Shown: positions 17,970 to 27,537, counted from the stretch's first letter. The stretch: 64,000 nucleotides of DNA from Pseudomonas sp. (GCF_030690725.1 NZ_JAUYGD010000037.1:57749-121748), one strand, 5' to 3'. Notes: generated by a model not told the origin, from the letters alone. Program-made: numbers and translations.

Positions 17970-18989
17970 TTACCAGAAGCGCTGCTGATTCAAACGACTC
18001 AGCCAGCTCAGAACGAAGCGATCCAACGCCACGCTGCCCGCCAGCCCAACGCGCTCCTGCAGGGTTTTCTTCTCGGCATAGTGCAAATGAAACAGCTCGG
18101 CGCTCTTCGCTCGCTCTGCCAGGTATTCGTCACTGGTCTTAAGTTCATCGACCAGTTGCTTCTCCAGCGCCGCCAGACCCAGCCAGACTTCGCCGGTAGC
18201 AATCTGGTCAATGTCCAGCTGCGGGCGGTAGCGTGCAACAAAACCTTTGAACAACTCATGGGTGGTTTCCAGGTCTTCCTGGAACTTCTCCCGGCCCTTC
18301 TCGGTGTTCTCACCAAATACGGTCAGGGTGCGTTTGTACTCACCAGCGGTAAGCACCTCGAAATCGATGTCATGCTTTTTCAGCAAGCGGTGCACGTTGG
18401 GCAGCTGCGCCACCACGCCAATCGAGCCGAGGATGGCGAACGGTGCGGAGATAATCTTCTCGCCAATGCAGGCCATCATATAGCCACCGCTGGCCGCGAC
18501 CTTGTCGATGCAGATGGTCAGCGGTACGCCCGCCTGACGAATCCGCGCCAGCTGCGAAGAGGCCAAACCATAGCTGTGCACCATGCCGCCGCCACTTTCC
18601 AAACGCAGCACCACTTCATCCTGCGGCGTTGCCATAGTCAGTAAAGCAGTGATTTCGTGGCGCAGGCTGTCGGTGGCTGAGGCTTTGATATCGCCATCGA
18701 AATCCAACACGTAGACGCGCGGTTTGTGAATGCCGGCCTTCTTCTCCTGCTTGGCGGCCTTGGCTTCGGCTTTGCTCGCGGCTTTCAGCTGCTCCTTGTC
18801 GAGCACCGCGTGTTCCATGCGCTGATGCAGCTGCTTGAAGAAGTCATTGAGTTTGTTCACCTGCAGCTGACCTGTGCTCTGCCGGCCTTTGCTGCGCAGT
18901 GCGGCAATCGTCACCAGCACCACCAGAATGGCCACAACCAGGGTCACTGTCTTGGCCAGAAAGCCGATGTACTCTGCAAAAAACTCCAC
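17970..18989 (-). CDS. sohB: Inner-membrane serine protease SohB
   Basis: 339 aa, S49 peptidase family. An N-terminal membrane anchor (TVTLVVAILVVLVTIAAL, about 14-31) and charged coiled linker (KAASKAEAKAAKQEKKAG) are followed by the protease domain: LRLESGGGMVHSYG near 140, catalytic Ser in DKVAASGGYMMAC near 175 and FAILGSIGVV near 200. GTG start at 18989 preceded by AAGGGGGAAT; the longer frame to 19160 has no membrane-anchor logic and runs through the divergent promoter. SohB is a periplasm-facing peptidase of the SppA group; its substrates are poorly known. Confidence 0.93.
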   Translation of the reverse strand: MEFFAEYIGFLAKTVTLVVAILVVLVTIAALRSKGRQSTGQLQVNKLNDFFKQLHQRMEHAVLDKEQLKAASKAEAKAAKQEKKAGIHKPRVYVLDFDGDIKASATDSLRHEITALLTMATPQDEVVLRLESGGGMVHSYGLASSQLARIRQAGVPLTICIDKVAASGGYMMACIGEKIISAPFAILGSIGVVAQLPNVHRLLKKHDIDFEVLTAGEYKRTLTVFGENTEKGREKFQEDLETTHELFKGFVARYRPQLDIDQIATGEVWLGLAALEKQLVDELKTSDEYLAERAKSAELFHLHYAEKKTLQERVGLAGSVALDRFVLSWLSRLNQQRFW

Positions 18990-19136
18990 GTATTCCCCCT
19001 TGTCCCAATGGCAGCGCGCGCTCATCGACCGCGCGTAATAGTGCCCAAGCATACCGAGGCCATGGGTTGGCGGCCAGCAAGCAAGGTCTAGACATTCAGC
19101 GCATCCATGCAATTCAAACAAGCGTATGTTTTTACG

Positions 19137-19165
19137 TTGACAGCTCCTGAGCTTCCTCATACCCT
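19137..19165 (+). promoter_or_regulatory. Sigma-70 promoter for the histidine phosphatase operon
   Basis: TTGACA at 19137-19142, 17-bp spacer, TACCCT at 19160-19165. It places the transcription start near 19172, which rules out the ATG at 19107 and supports the GTG at 19200. Confidence 0.55.
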
Positions 19166-19199
19166 CGCGAAACTTTCAACGTACCGGAATCGAGCGGAC

Positions 19200-19910
19200 G
19201 TGGGCAGCATCTACCTGATTCGACATGGCCAAGCCTCCTTCGGTGCAGACGATTACGATGTGCTATCGCCCATTGGAATTCGCCAGGCCGAAGTGCTGGG
19301 CGCGCACCTCGCGCAACTCGGCACGCGCATTGATCGCAGCGTCAGCGGTGATCTGCGTCGTCAGCAGCACACGGCCAACAGCACCTTGCAGCAGCTGCAC
19401 GAGGCCGGCATTGGCATACCACCACTGGAGATTGACTCGGCCTTTAATGAGTTCGATGCCGACGCGGTGATCCGCAGCCTGCTGCCGGGCATGCTTGGCG
19501 AAGAACCTGAAGCCCTGCATATCCTGCGCAATGGCGCGCAGAACCGCGCTGAGTTTCAGCGCCTGTTCGCCAAACTGATTGGCCGCTGGATTTCCGGCGA
19601 GCACGACACGCCGGACCTGCAAAGCTGGCAAGGCTTCGTCGAGCAGGTTCAGGGCGGCCTCAGCCGCCTTCTGGAACAGGCCGACAGCAAACAGAACATT
19701 GCTGTCTTCACCTCGGGCGGCACTATTACCGCTCTGCTGCACCTGATTACCGGTATCGCGCCTGGGCAGGCGTTCGAGCTGAACTGGCAAATTGTTAACA
19801 CCTCACTAAGCTGCCTGAAGTTTCGCGGCAGCCAAGTGAGCCTGGCTTCCTTCAACAGCCATGTGCATTTGCAGCTGTTGAAGGCGCCGGAGCTCATCAC
19901 TTATCGCTGA
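19200..19910 (+). CDS. Histidine phosphatase (phosphoglycerate mutase superfamily)
   Basis: 236 aa from a GTG start. IYLIRHGQASFG holds the phospho-acceptor His in RHG at the very N-terminus, as expected for the family. Further markers: SGDLRRQQHTAN (substrate Arg) and VFTSGGTITAL (the second catalytic region, although the usual GH is GG here). The start at 19200 is chosen from the promoter just upstream and the family N-terminus. It opens a likely operon with the SCP2 protein. The substrate is unknown; cytoplasmic. Confidence 0.85.
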   Translation: MGSIYLIRHGQASFGADDYDVLSPIGIRQAEVLGAHLAQLGTRIDRSVSGDLRRQQHTANSTLQQLHEAGIGIPPLEIDSAFNEFDADAVIRSLLPGMLGEEPEALHILRNGAQNRAEFQRLFAKLIGRWISGEHDTPDLQSWQGFVEQVQGGLSRLLEQADSKQNIAVFTSGGTITALLHLITGIAPGQAFELNWQIVNTSLSCLKFRGSQVSLASFNSHVHLQLLKAPELITYR

Positions 19911-19969
19911 GCTGCGGCCCACTGCACCCATCACGGGCGCTAGAAAAACCTGAGAAAAAGGAAGAAACC

Positions 19970-20281
19970 ATGAGCGTTGCAGACATCGTCAATACCATGC
20001 AGTCCAAATTCAACGCCGGTGCCGCTGCAGGCCTGGACCTGGTGTTCCAATTCAACATCGAAGACGGCGAGAACTACGCGCTGATCGTCAAGGACGGCAC
20101 CTGCGCCGTTGAGAAAGGCGACAACGCCAACGCCAACGTGACCCTGATCATGGACACCGAAACTCTGAAAGGCATCACCAGCGGCGAAACCGACGGTATG
20201 CAAGCGTTCATGTCCGGCAAACTGCGCGCCGAAGGCGACATGATGCTGGCCATGAAACTGGGCGAGCTGTTCCCGGTTTAA
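19970..20281 (+). CDS. SCP2 sterol/lipid-binding domain protein
   Basis: 103-residue single SCP2 domain: FQFNIEDGENYALIVKDGTC, VTLIMDTETLKGITSGE and FMSGKLRAEGDMMLAMKL. Such proteins bind fatty acyl-CoA or other lipids in a hydrophobic tunnel. The neighbouring phosphotransferase and SDR genes, often found with acyl-CoA metabolism, fit a lipid role. AAAGGAAG precedes the ATG. A terminator follows 28 nt behind the stop. Confidence 0.93.
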   Translation: MSVADIVNTMQSKFNAGAAAGLDLVFQFNIEDGENYALIVKDGTCAVEKGDNANANVTLIMDTETLKGITSGETDGMQAFMSGKLRAEGDMMLAMKLGELFPV

Positions 20282-20308
20282 GCGGTAAGGCAACGAAGAT
20301 ACAAAACA

Positions 20309-20336
20309 AACCGGAGTCCTCGACTCCGGTTTTTTT
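20309..20336 (+). terminator. Terminator after the SCP2 gene
   Basis: AACCGGAGTC-CTC-GACTCCGGTT followed by T7, a classic intrinsic terminator on the + strand. Confidence 0.93.
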
Positions 20337-20418
20337 ATGCCTACAAAACCGGGCTTGAATGACCAATCAGGCAGCTTGATTGGGTAGCAACACGCGCGCC
20401 TATAACGGCGGGTAATCC

Positions 20419-20447
20419 TTGTGAGCCGCAGGTTGCAGCATTAGATT
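20419..20447 (+). promoter_or_regulatory. Promoter candidate for phosphotransferase-SDR operon
   Basis: TTGTGA at 20419-20424, 17-bp spacer, TAGATT at 20442-20447, 44 nt before the ATG. A small AT-rich dyad (TTAGCTAA) overlaps the start region. Confidence 0.4.
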
Positions 20448-20490
20448 AGCTAATTATCTTAGGCACCCATCATAAGCAGAAGGGATAAAC

Positions 20491-21558
20491 ATGGCGCTTA
20501 CTGACCAGTCCACCCGAATCCGCGAAGGCGAAGAGCTCGACACCGCGGTCATCGACCAGTACCTCAAGGCGCATATCCCCGGTCTGACGGGCGAGCCACG
20601 CATCAGCCAGTTCCCCGGCGGCGCCTCGAACCTGACCTACCTGCTGGAATACCCAGACAAAGAATTTGTACTGCGCCGCCCGCCCTTTGGCCATAAGGCC
20701 AAATCCGCCCACGACATGGGCCGCGAGTACCGCATCCTCAACCAGCTCAACGCTGGCTTTCCCTACTGCCCGAAAGCCTACGTGCACTGCACCGACGAGT
20801 CGGTGATCGGTGCCGAGTTCTATGTGATGGAGCGGGTCAACGGCATCATCCTGCGCTCAGACATGCCAGCCGAGCTGAACTTCAGCGCCGAGCAGACCCG
20901 CGAGCTGTGCAAGAGCTTTATCGACAAGATGGTCGAGCTGCACAACGTCGACTATCAGGCCTGCGGCCTGGGCGACCTGGGCAAACCCGAAGGCTATGTG
21001 CAACGCCAGATCGGTGGCTGGAGTGATCGCTACGACAAAGCCCTGACCCCCGACGCACCCTTGTGGGAACCGGTCAAAGCCTGGCTCAAGGACAAGATGC
21101 CAGCCGACCACCACAAGCCTGGGATCGTGCATAACGACTACCGCTTCGATAACGTGATTCTCAACCCGCAGAATCCAAGCCAGATCATCGGTGTGCTGGA
21201 CTGGGAGCTGACCACCATCGGCGATCCGCTGATGGACCTGGGCAACACCCTCGCCTACTGGATCGAAGCTGGCGACTCGGCACCGATCCAGCTGATGCGC
21301 CGCCAGCCAAGCAATGCGCCGGGCATGCTGACTCGCCAGCAGTTCGCCGACTACTACGCCGAGCGCTCGGGCATCGAAATCAAGAGCATCGATTTCTACT
21401 ACACCTACGGCCTGTTCCGTCTGGCCGGCATCGTGCAGCAGATCTACTACCGCTATTTCCATGGCCAGACCCAAGACAAACGCTTCGCGCAGTTCATACA
21501 TATGAACAAGCTGCTGGAGCAGATGAGCCTACAGGTCATCAATAAATCGCAGCTGTAA
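20491..21558 (+). CDS. Phosphotransferase family protein (ACAD10/11 kinase-like)
   Basis: 355 aa, aminoglycoside phosphotransferase/choline kinase fold. GGASNLTYLLEYPDKEFVLRRPP is the nucleotide loop, with the catalytic loop PGIVHNDYRFDNVILNP (HNDYRxDN, about 209-225) and metal-binding GVLDWELTTIGDPLMDLG near 232-250. This clade resembles the kinase domain of mammalian ACAD10/11, which acts on 4-hydroxyacyl-CoAs; the pairing with an SDR and lipid-binding genes supports a role in hydroxy-fatty-acid metabolism rather than drug resistance (inference). Followed 37 nt later by the SDR gene. Confidence 0.9.
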   Translation: MALTDQSTRIREGEELDTAVIDQYLKAHIPGLTGEPRISQFPGGASNLTYLLEYPDKEFVLRRPPFGHKAKSAHDMGREYRILNQLNAGFPYCPKAYVHCTDESVIGAEFYVMERVNGIILRSDMPAELNFSAEQTRELCKSFIDKMVELHNVDYQACGLGDLGKPEGYVQRQIGGWSDRYDKALTPDAPLWEPVKAWLKDKMPADHHKPGIVHNDYRFDNVILNPQNPSQIIGVLDWELTTIGDPLMDLGNTLAYWIEAGDSAPIQLMRRQPSNAPGMLTRQQFADYYAERSGIEIKSIDFYYTYGLFRLAGIVQQIYYRYFHGQTQDKRFAQFIHMNKLLEQMSLQVINKSQL

Positions 21559-21595
21559 ACGGCCGAACAGGCCTCTCATAAGAAAGGAAAAGCCC

Positions 21596-22363
21596 ATGTC
21601 CAAGACCCAACTGTTCGACCTCGACGGCAAGATCGCTTTCGTTTCCGGCGCCAGCCGTGGCATCGGCGAGGCCATTGCCAAACTGCTGGCCCAGCAAGGC
21701 GCTCACGTCATCGTCTCGAGCCGCAAGATCGACGATTGCCAAAAAGTCGCTGATGCCATCATCGCCGACGGCGGCAAAGCCACCGCAGTGGCTTGCCATA
21801 TCGGCGAAATGGAGCAGATCAGCAACGTCTTCGCGCAGATCAAAGAGCAGTTCGGCCGTCTCGACATCCTGGTCAACAACGCCGCCACCAACCCGCAGTT
21901 CTGCAACGTGCTGGACACCGACCTGTCGGCATTCCAGAAGACCGTCGATGTGAACATCCGCGGCTACTACTTTATGTCCATCGAAGGCGGCAAGCTGATG
22001 AAGGCCAATGGCGGCGGCAGCATCATCAACGTGGCCTCGATCAATGGCGTTTCGCCGGGTGAGTTCCAGGGCATCTATTCGGTGACCAAGGCCGCGGTGA
22101 TCAGCATGACCAAGGTCTTCGCCAAGGAATGCGCGCAGTTCGGCATTCGCTGCAACGCCCTGCTGCCAGGCCTCACCGACACCAAGTTCGCCTCGGCACT
22201 GACCAAGAACGATGCCATCCTCAAAATCGCCTTGCAGCGCATCCCGCTCAAGCGCGTGGCTGACCCGAGTGAAATGGCTGGCACCGTTCTGTACCTGGCC
22301 AGCGATGCCTCCAGCTACACCACCGGTGTGGCGCTGAATGTGGACGGTGGCTTTCTCTCCTGA
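21596..22363 (+). CDS. Short-chain dehydrogenase/reductase
   Basis: 255 aa classical SDR: SGASRGIGEAIA Rossmann glycine motif (15-26), NNAATNP near 93, catalytic Ser in INVASINGV, YSVTKAAV with Tyr and Lys (YxxxK near 160), and a C-terminal VDGGFLS. Good AAAGGAAAAG ribosome site. It probably works with the preceding kinase in the same operon; oxidation or reduction of a hydroxyacyl substrate is inference from the neighbours. Confidence 0.92.
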   Translation: MSKTQLFDLDGKIAFVSGASRGIGEAIAKLLAQQGAHVIVSSRKIDDCQKVADAIIADGGKATAVACHIGEMEQISNVFAQIKEQFGRLDILVNNAATNPQFCNVLDTDLSAFQKTVDVNIRGYYFMSIEGGKLMKANGGGSIINVASINGVSPGEFQGIYSVTKAAVISMTKVFAKECAQFGIRCNALLPGLTDTKFASALTKNDAILKIALQRIPLKRVADPSEMAGTVLYLASDASSYTTGVALNVDGGFLS

Positions 22364-22378
22364 GAAAAACTGTCCACT

Positions 22379-22408
22379 AAAAAAGGCGACCCAAGGGTCG
22401 CCTTTTTT
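22379..22408. terminator. Terminator after the SDR gene
   Basis: AAAAAAGGCGACCC-AA-GGGTCGCCTTTTTT, perfect stem with A and T flanks. Bidirectional, between two convergent genes. Confidence 0.93.
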
Positions 22409-22422
22409 ACATCCACTGGCAG

Positions 22423-23070
22423 TTATTGCCAGTCTTTCAGCGCCTGCTTGGCTGCCGGGTTCATCGGTTCAGCAAGCAAACCGGCGGGCGTCAAGTTGAT
22501 GCTGTACACCGCCTCATCAGCCAGCGGCAGGTAAGTCACCCGGCGCGCCTGCGGATCGAAGATAAACAGGTCATGCTGGCCCAGTCGCAGCCAGCGCCAC
22601 AGATCGATGCCGTAAGGGCTGCGCGCCAGTTCGACGCGGGTGTGCTGCGCCAGGCTCTGCTGCTCGATGGAGAGAAAACGCCCCGAGAGCTTTTCCAGGC
22701 GATAACCCGGTTGTAGACCGATCAACGCAGCCAGGCCCTTCCATTGCAGAAAGCGCGCATCCAGCTGCCAAAGATCGCCCTCCATGGTCAGCGTGCGCTC
22801 ACGGCCGCCCTCCAGCACACTGACGCGATACAGCGGGCCGTCCGCCTTGAAGCTCAGCGTGGCCAGCGGCTTTCCTTCAGGAATGGCTGCATAGCTGCGC
22901 AAATCGTTGGCCAGCAAGCCAATCAGCGCCGCCAGGGCGAGAAATGCCAGGCCGCAAGTGCCACGCAACCAACCGAGAAACCACTGCCTATTGAACAGAA
23001 TGCGCGCCGCAATAAACGCTGCCAGTAACCCCAGCAATGCCGTTGCCCATGCCAGTCCGCCGTATTGCAT
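22423..23070 (-). CDS. Uncharacterised membrane-anchored protein
   Basis: 215 aa; family not recognised. Two hydrophobic helices at the N-terminus (about 4-24 LAWATALLGLLAAFIAARI and 33-52 WLRGTCGLAFLALAALIGLL) are followed by a soluble region of about 160 residues, predicted outside the membrane. That part is beta-rich with repeated short hydrophobic strands (ATLSFKADGPLYRVSVLEGG, YRLEKLSGRFLSIEQQ). The ATG at 23070 is chosen because the longer frame starts over the divergent gene. Similar proteins are sometimes labelled multidrug-efflux-related in pseudomonad annotations, but nothing visible here supports that. Confidence 0.8.
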   Translation of the reverse strand: MQYGGLAWATALLGLLAAFIAARILFNRQWFLGWLRGTCGLAFLALAALIGLLANDLRSYAAIPEGKPLATLSFKADGPLYRVSVLEGGRERTLTMEGDLWQLDARFLQWKGLAALIGLQPGYRLEKLSGRFLSIEQQSLAQHTRVELARSPYGIDLWRWLRLGQHDLFIFDPQARRVTYLPLADEAVYSINLTPAGLLAEPMNPAAKQALKDWQ

Positions 23071-23172
23071 CGCCGTGCATTCCTTATGCTTGAAATTGCC
23101 GGCATTATGCGCAGCTACCTGGCTGTAGAACAGCAAGAGAACACCACAATTAGACACAGGACGTGTTTTTAA

Positions 23173-23958
23173 ATGGCTTTCCCGTTTGAACTCAGTGTTG
23201 ACCTGACCACCCTGGCAATTCTCGCCCTGGTCGCGTTTATTGCCGGTTTTATCGATGCCATTGCCGGCGGTGGCGGCTTGCTGACCATTCCCGCGTTGCT
23301 GACTGCCGGCCTGCCGCCGCACCTGGCCCTGGGCACCAATAAACTCAGCTCGACCTTTGGCTCGGCCGCCGCCAGCTACACCTTTTACCGGCGCAAACTG
23401 TTTGACCCCAGCCAATGGCGCAATGCCTTGATCGGTACGGCGGTCGGTGCCCTGCTGGGCGCCGCGATGGCGCAATGGCTGCCGTCGGAGTGGTTGAACC
23501 AGTTGTTGCCAGCCGTGGTATTTGGCTGCGGCCTGTACCTGCTGTTTGGCAAAACTCCAGATGCGCCGCTGCTCGCCGAGGCGCCGATTGCCAAAGGCCG
23601 GCAGTGGCCACAAAGCCTCAGCCTGGGTTTCTATGATGGCGTGGCGGGCCCGGGTACTGGCGCCTTCTGGACGGTCAGCAGCCTGCTGCTCTACCCGCTC
23701 GATCTGGTCAAGGCCAGCGGCGTGGCGCGCAGCATGAACTTCGTCAGCAATATCTGCGCGCTGACCGTGTTTATCATCAGCGGGCAAGTGGCCTGGTTGC
23801 TGGGCATCTGCATGGGCTTGGCGTTGATGATCGGCGCGTTTCTCGGCGCGCGCACGGCGATCAAGGGCGGCTCGAAATTTATCCGCCCGGTGTTCATTCT
23901 GGTGGTCTTGGCGTTGACCGTGCGCCTAGCCTGGCAGCACTGGTTCGGGCAGGCCTAG
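23173..23958 (+). CDS. TSUP-family (TauE/SafE) membrane transporter
   Basis: 261 aa, about eight hydrophobic segments. The family hallmark repeats are at the N-terminus ([22 protein letters not shown], with [11 protein letters not shown]) and in the middle ([26 protein letters not shown]). Members export or import small sulfur or carbon anions such as sulfite, sulfoacetate or formate; the substrate is not shown. Its last 33 nt overlap the end of the convergent nudC gene. Confidence 0.93.
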   Translation: MAFPFELSVDLTTLAILALVAFIAGFIDAIAGGGGLLTIPALLTAGLPPHLALGTNKLSSTFGSAAASYTFYRRKLFDPSQWRNALIGTAVGALLGAAMAQWLPSEWLNQLLPAVVFGCGLYLLFGKTPDAPLLAEAPIAKGRQWPQSLSLGFYDGVAGPGTGAFWTVSSLLLYPLDLVKASGVARSMNFVSNICALTVFIISGQVAWLLGICMGLALMIGAFLGARTAIKGGSKFIRPVFILVVLALTVRLAWQHWFGQA

Positions 23959-24753
23959 GCGGCGCGCCACATAAACGTCGATCAGATAGCGGGCAATCGA
24001 ACGCGAAGCCGGCAATGGCGGCAGGTCATGTACGCTGAACCACTGCGCATCCTCGATTTCATCGACCTGCATTACGATATCGCCACCGGCGTATTCGGCA
24101 TGGAAGCCCAGCATCAGTGAATGTGGGAACGGCCAGCCCTGGCTGCCGAGGTACTGCAGGTTGCTGATCTCGACCCCGACCTCTTCGCGCACTTCACGGG
24201 CTACGCAGTGCTCGACTGATTCACCCGCTTCAACGAAGCCAGCCAAGGTGCTGTAGACCCCAGCGACAAAGCGCGGCGAGCGCGCCAGCAGAATCTCATC
24301 GCCGCGAGTAACCAGCACAATCATGCTCGGTGAAAGCCGCGGGTAATGCTGCAGCTCGCAGCGTACGCAGTGCATCGCGCGTTCGCCCGGCACATGCTGC
24401 ATCGCTCCCCCGCAGCTACCACAGAAACGGTGCTGGCTGGCCCAGGTGCCAATCTGCGTGGCGTAGCTGAGTAACTTGAAGGTATCTGCATCGCCCTGCA
24501 GCATAAATTGGCGCAGGCTCTGCCAGGCACAGCCAGGCATGTCGAAGGGCTGGCTCAGCTCCAGCAGGTAGACCGCATCACCATCAAAATGGCCAAGGCC
24601 ATGCTCGGCGATAATCGGCAAATCCTGCTTTTTCAGCCACTCACGGGGAAACAGCACACCGTTGCTGTCCGCAAGAAAGTGCTGCTTGCAGTGCGCGACC
24701 ACCCAACCACCGGGTTGCTGACTATCAAGCAAAGTGGGCTGCCAGCGTTGCAT
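23926..24753 (-). CDS. nudC: NAD+ diphosphatase / NADH pyrophosphatase NudC
   Basis: 275 aa. A zinc ribbon (CGSCGGAM near 112 and [11 protein letters not shown] near 130) precedes the Nudix box [24 protein letters not shown], and the downstream [11 protein letters not shown] motif specific to NudC follows. It hydrolyses NAD(H), and de-NADs RNA 5' ends in E. coli. ATG at 24753 lies 2 nt after the fimL stop, so the genes are translationally coupled; a TTG at 24759 is a less likely start. Confidence 0.95.
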   Translation of the reverse strand: MQRWQPTLLDSQQPGGWVVAHCKQHFLADSNGVLFPREWLKKQDLPIIAEHGLGHFDGDAVYLLELSQPFDMPGCAWQSLRQFMLQGDADTFKLLSYATQIGTWASQHRFCGSCGGAMQHVPGERAMHCVRCELQHYPRLSPSMIVLVTRGDEILLARSPRFVAGVYSTLAGFVEAGESVEHCVAREVREEVGVEISNLQYLGSQGWPFPHSLMLGFHAEYAGGDIVMQVDEIEDAQWFSVHDLPPLPASRSIARYLIDVYVARRLGLPEPVLPG

Positions 24754-24755
24754 GC

Positions 24756-26435
24756 TCAAGCCCCCAGCGGCATGCCCAGGGCCCGCACGCTTTCTGCGGC
24801 GAGATCAAGCACGCTTGGCTGGGTTTCCGGACGCATCACCGCACCGGCTTCGAGGTAGTACTCAAGACTGCTCAAGGCATCGGCAAGGGTTTCCAGCATC
24901 TGCTCGGACGGCATCTGCGGCGCATCGAACATATGCTGCTGGATGTAATCGGCGCAGGCACCGACCAACAACGCAGCGCGCTCCTGACCAAGGAACCACA
25001 ACCCGCCGCGCACGGCTTGCAGGCTGAACGGTACGTTGGACAGCTGCATGCGCTCACCACCCGACTCCAGGTACGCGGTAATCGCTCGCTTGGCCAGGGC
25101 CAGGCCAGCCTGGGCCTCATCGACGACGACGATGCGGGCTTCATTAAGCTGATGCAGGGCAAAGGAGTCAGCCTCTTCGCCTGGCTGCGCCTGGGCAGGA
25201 CGCGTTTCACGGCGCTCGCCGCGCTCCAGGCTGGCAACCATGCCTTCAACGTACAGCACGGCATCGGCCAGTTTGTGCAGCTCCTGAGGCGCTGGTGCAC
25301 TCTCCTCACTCCAGCTGGCAACGATTTGCAGCTGAGCGTTGAGGGAGTTGCCAGCCGAACTCAGGCCGACCATGCCGAGGGTCTTGCTCAGCTTGCCGAG
25401 CAAGGCATGCAGGCTATTGAGGCTGTCGCTTTGCAGAGTGCCACGCTCGATCAAGTCGAGCATGTCCTTGACGCTGTTGAGCTCTTCACGGATCGCCGAA
25501 CTCAGCGAACGCATGACCGCCTGCCCAGGCCCTGCCAGACGCTGGTATTCCTCTTCCAGCAGGTGATCGGTAAAGGGCAGCGGCGTCAGGCCGAATACTT
25601 CACTGAGGGCTGTTGCCAGCGGCCCACGGCTGTCCGCCAAGGCCACCAAGTAGAGCAATTCCTTGAGCAGACCACGAGGCGCTTCGTACTGCCCATTGAC
25701 CAGCATCTGCTTGAGTTCGCGGTCAATCCGCGAAAACAGCTGTTTACGCGATTTGCGCGCCAACAACTGCCCCTCGACCTGCGCCTCAACGGCCGCCGCG
25801 CCGACCCAGCACAGGCGACCGCGCGGCTCGTTGGCAAACAGGTTATCGAGCCGCGTCAGCGCGCGGCCCATCAGTTTGAGGCTGGCCTGCGGGTTCTGCT
25901 CACGGATAAAACCCAGCAGCCCCACTTGATACATGTGGCGCAGACGGCGCCCTTCACTTTCACGCGCCGCACCATCAACCGATGGCGGCGAGGTACGCGG
26001 ACGAGCGTGATCAAGGCGCACGCTGAAAAAGAAGCTTTCCGGCAAGGCGGGCTGGCCGCCGGCCAGACGTAGATCGTTGATCGCCGGCAGCAGCAGTTCC
26101 GGCATTTCCTGGCGATGCGCCTCAACGTTTTCCAGATAGCGGCGCAGTACGTGCAGCGCGTTGCTCAGCGCGGAAAGCTGTACATCACGCTCTTCACCGG
26201 CACCGGCGGGAATGTCGGTGGCCTGGTCCAGTACTTCCTGGGCCAGCAGCTCGGCACCGGCCAGCTCGATCAGGTTCAGCGTGCCGCGTACCTGATGCAG
26301 GTTTTCCACGGCTTGCTGCAGCAGGCTGCCGTTGTGACGGTCGGCGATAAAGTGTTCGAGGCTCGACTCTGCCTCTTCCATGGTGGTGAACAGTTCATCG
26401 CGCACCAGATTAAGCGACGTGGCTCCAGAAACCAT
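24756..26435 (-). CDS. fimL: FimL, ChpA N-terminal-like regulator of type IV pili/cAMP
   Basis: 559 aa, matching P. aeruginosa FimL (about 560) in length and neighbours (nudC, enoyl-CoA hydratase-like gene). Starts with a helical Hpt-like domain (about 5-110) in which [15 protein letters not shown] resembles the phosphotransfer helix HxxKG, with His47 at the phosphosite. Later helical segments (about 300-380 and 430-540) resemble the further histidine-phosphotransfer-like modules of ChpA, without a kinase domain. In P. aeruginosa FimL raises cAMP through CyaB and FimV to control twitching motility and virulence genes. My recollection is that FimL is described as lacking phosphosites, so His47 is worth checking. 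Confidence 0.88.
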   Translation of the reverse strand: MVSGATSLNLVRDELFTTMEEAESSLEHFIADRHNGSLLQQAVENLHQVRGTLNLIELAGAELLAQEVLDQATDIPAGAGEERDVQLSALSNALHVLRRYLENVEAHRQEMPELLLPAINDLRLAGGQPALPESFFFSVRLDHARPRTSPPSVDGAARESEGRRLRHMYQVGLLGFIREQNPQASLKLMGRALTRLDNLFANEPRGRLCWVGAAAVEAQVEGQLLARKSRKQLFSRIDRELKQMLVNGQYEAPRGLLKELLYLVALADSRGPLATALSEVFGLTPLPFTDHLLEEEYQRLAGPGQAVMRSLSSAIREELNSVKDMLDLIERGTLQSDSLNSLHALLGKLSKTLGMVGLSSAGNSLNAQLQIVASWSEESAPAPQELHKLADAVLYVEGMVASLERGERRETRPAQAQPGEEADSFALHQLNEARIVVVDEAQAGLALAKRAITAYLESGGERMQLSNVPFSLQAVRGGLWFLGQERAALLVGACADYIQQHMFDAPQMPSEQMLETLADALSSLEYYLEAGAVMRPETQPSVLDLAAESVRALGMPLGA

Positions 26436-26485
26436 GAGCTATTGCGCCTCCCGCGTCGGTGATAAAAACAGGTGGAAGGACAGCA

Positions 26486-27307
26486 TCAGTCAGCGAACTC
26501 CGGTTTCTGCTTGCTCATATGAGCCGTCATGGCCACTCGCAGATCCGCCGATTGCAGCATGGCGGCGTTCCAGGTGGCGATATATTCCAGGCCGTCATCG
26601 ACCCGGTGATCACGCATGTAGCGAATCATTTCCTTGGTGCCACGAATGGCCACCGGCGACTTGCTGGCGATCTCACGGGCAATGCCCATCACGCCATCAA
26701 GCAGTGCATCGGCATCGGCGTAAGTGCGGTTGACCAGGCCAATGCTGCGCGCTTCTTCACCATCGATGGTACGGCCGGTAAAGGCCAGTTCGCGCATCAT
26801 GCCGTCACCGATAATGCGCGGCAGACGCTGCAGGGTGCCAACGTCGGCGGCCATGCCGATGTCGATTTCCTTGATCGAGAACTGCGCGTCAACGGTCGAG
26901 TAACGCATGTCACAGGCCGAGATCAGATCAATCGCGCCACCCAGGCAATAGCCTTGAATGGCTGCAAGCACCGGCTTACGGCAGTTGTCCACGGCATTGA
27001 ACGAGGCTTGCAGTTCGAGAATCTTGCGTCGCAGTTTTTCGGCATTACGGCCAACGTCCGGGCCCAGCTGGCTGCCGACGGAGGCCAGCATCATCAGGTC
27101 GATGCCCGAAGAGAAATGCTTGCCCGCACCGGAGATCACCACTGCACGCACTTCATCGGTGTCATCGGCCCAGCGGAAAATCTCGATGATTTCGCGCCAG
27201 AAGTCCGCGTTCATCGCGTTGACTTTTTCCGGGCGATTGATCACCACATGGGCGACCTTATCTGCCAACACGACATTAAAGGCTTTGTAGTCGGACACGG
27301 CAGTCAT
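26486..27307 (-). CDS. Enoyl-CoA hydratase/isomerase family, dienoyl-CoA isomerase-like
   Basis: 273-residue crotonase. Oxyanion-hole regions are KHFSSGIDLMML and AIQGYCLGGAIDLISACD. The active-site segment EIDIGMAADVGTLQRLPRIIGD carries Glu plus a downstream Asp, the pattern of delta3,5-delta2,4-dienoyl-CoA isomerase, and differs from the two-Glu pattern of ordinary hydratases. That predicts isomerisation of 3,5-dienoyl-CoA during oxidation of unsaturated fatty acids. Start at 27307 (position 26 of the long frame), matching family N-termini. It lies 50 nt upstream of fimL on the same strand. Confidence 0.9.
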   Translation of the reverse strand: MTAVSDYKAFNVVLADKVAHVVINRPEKVNAMNADFWREIIEIFRWADDTDEVRAVVISGAGKHFSSGIDLMMLASVGSQLGPDVGRNAEKLRRKILELQASFNAVDNCRKPVLAAIQGYCLGGAIDLISACDMRYSTVDAQFSIKEIDIGMAADVGTLQRLPRIIGDGMMRELAFTGRTIDGEEARSIGLVNRTYADADALLDGVMGIAREIASKSPVAIRGTKEMIRYMRDHRVDDGLEYIATWNAAMLQSADLRVAMTAHMSKQKPEFAD

Positions 27308-27476
27308 CCTCGGCTGGGGCGCAAGCGCACAATGAAATCTTCTTATGCTAAAAATCGAGCAACTATAACAACCAACTGACAAATGTCGATGCTGGCCACT
27401 GTGACGCAGAACACGTCATCAAAGTTAAGCTCAATTTTTACTTATCGGCGATAAGCACTTGATCTACTGAGAAAGA

Positions 27477-27513
27477 CTGGCGGCAAGCCGACACATAACG
27501 TCGGCGCCGCCAG
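27477..27513 (-). terminator. Hairpin after ldcA, probable terminator
   Basis: Long stem in two parts: CTGGCGGC / GCCGCCAG and GCCGAC / GTCGGC, with an ACATAAC loop, 25 nt past the ldcA stop codon on the minus strand. The following T-tract is interrupted (TCTTTC), so termination may be partial. Confidence 0.55.
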
Positions 27514-27537
27514 ATAGAGCAGCAGTCCAGAGCAGGA

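Noticed and set aside
24933..26072. 379-codon plus-strand frame over fimL
   Set aside because: Antisense shadow; fimL has full-length family similarity and synteny.
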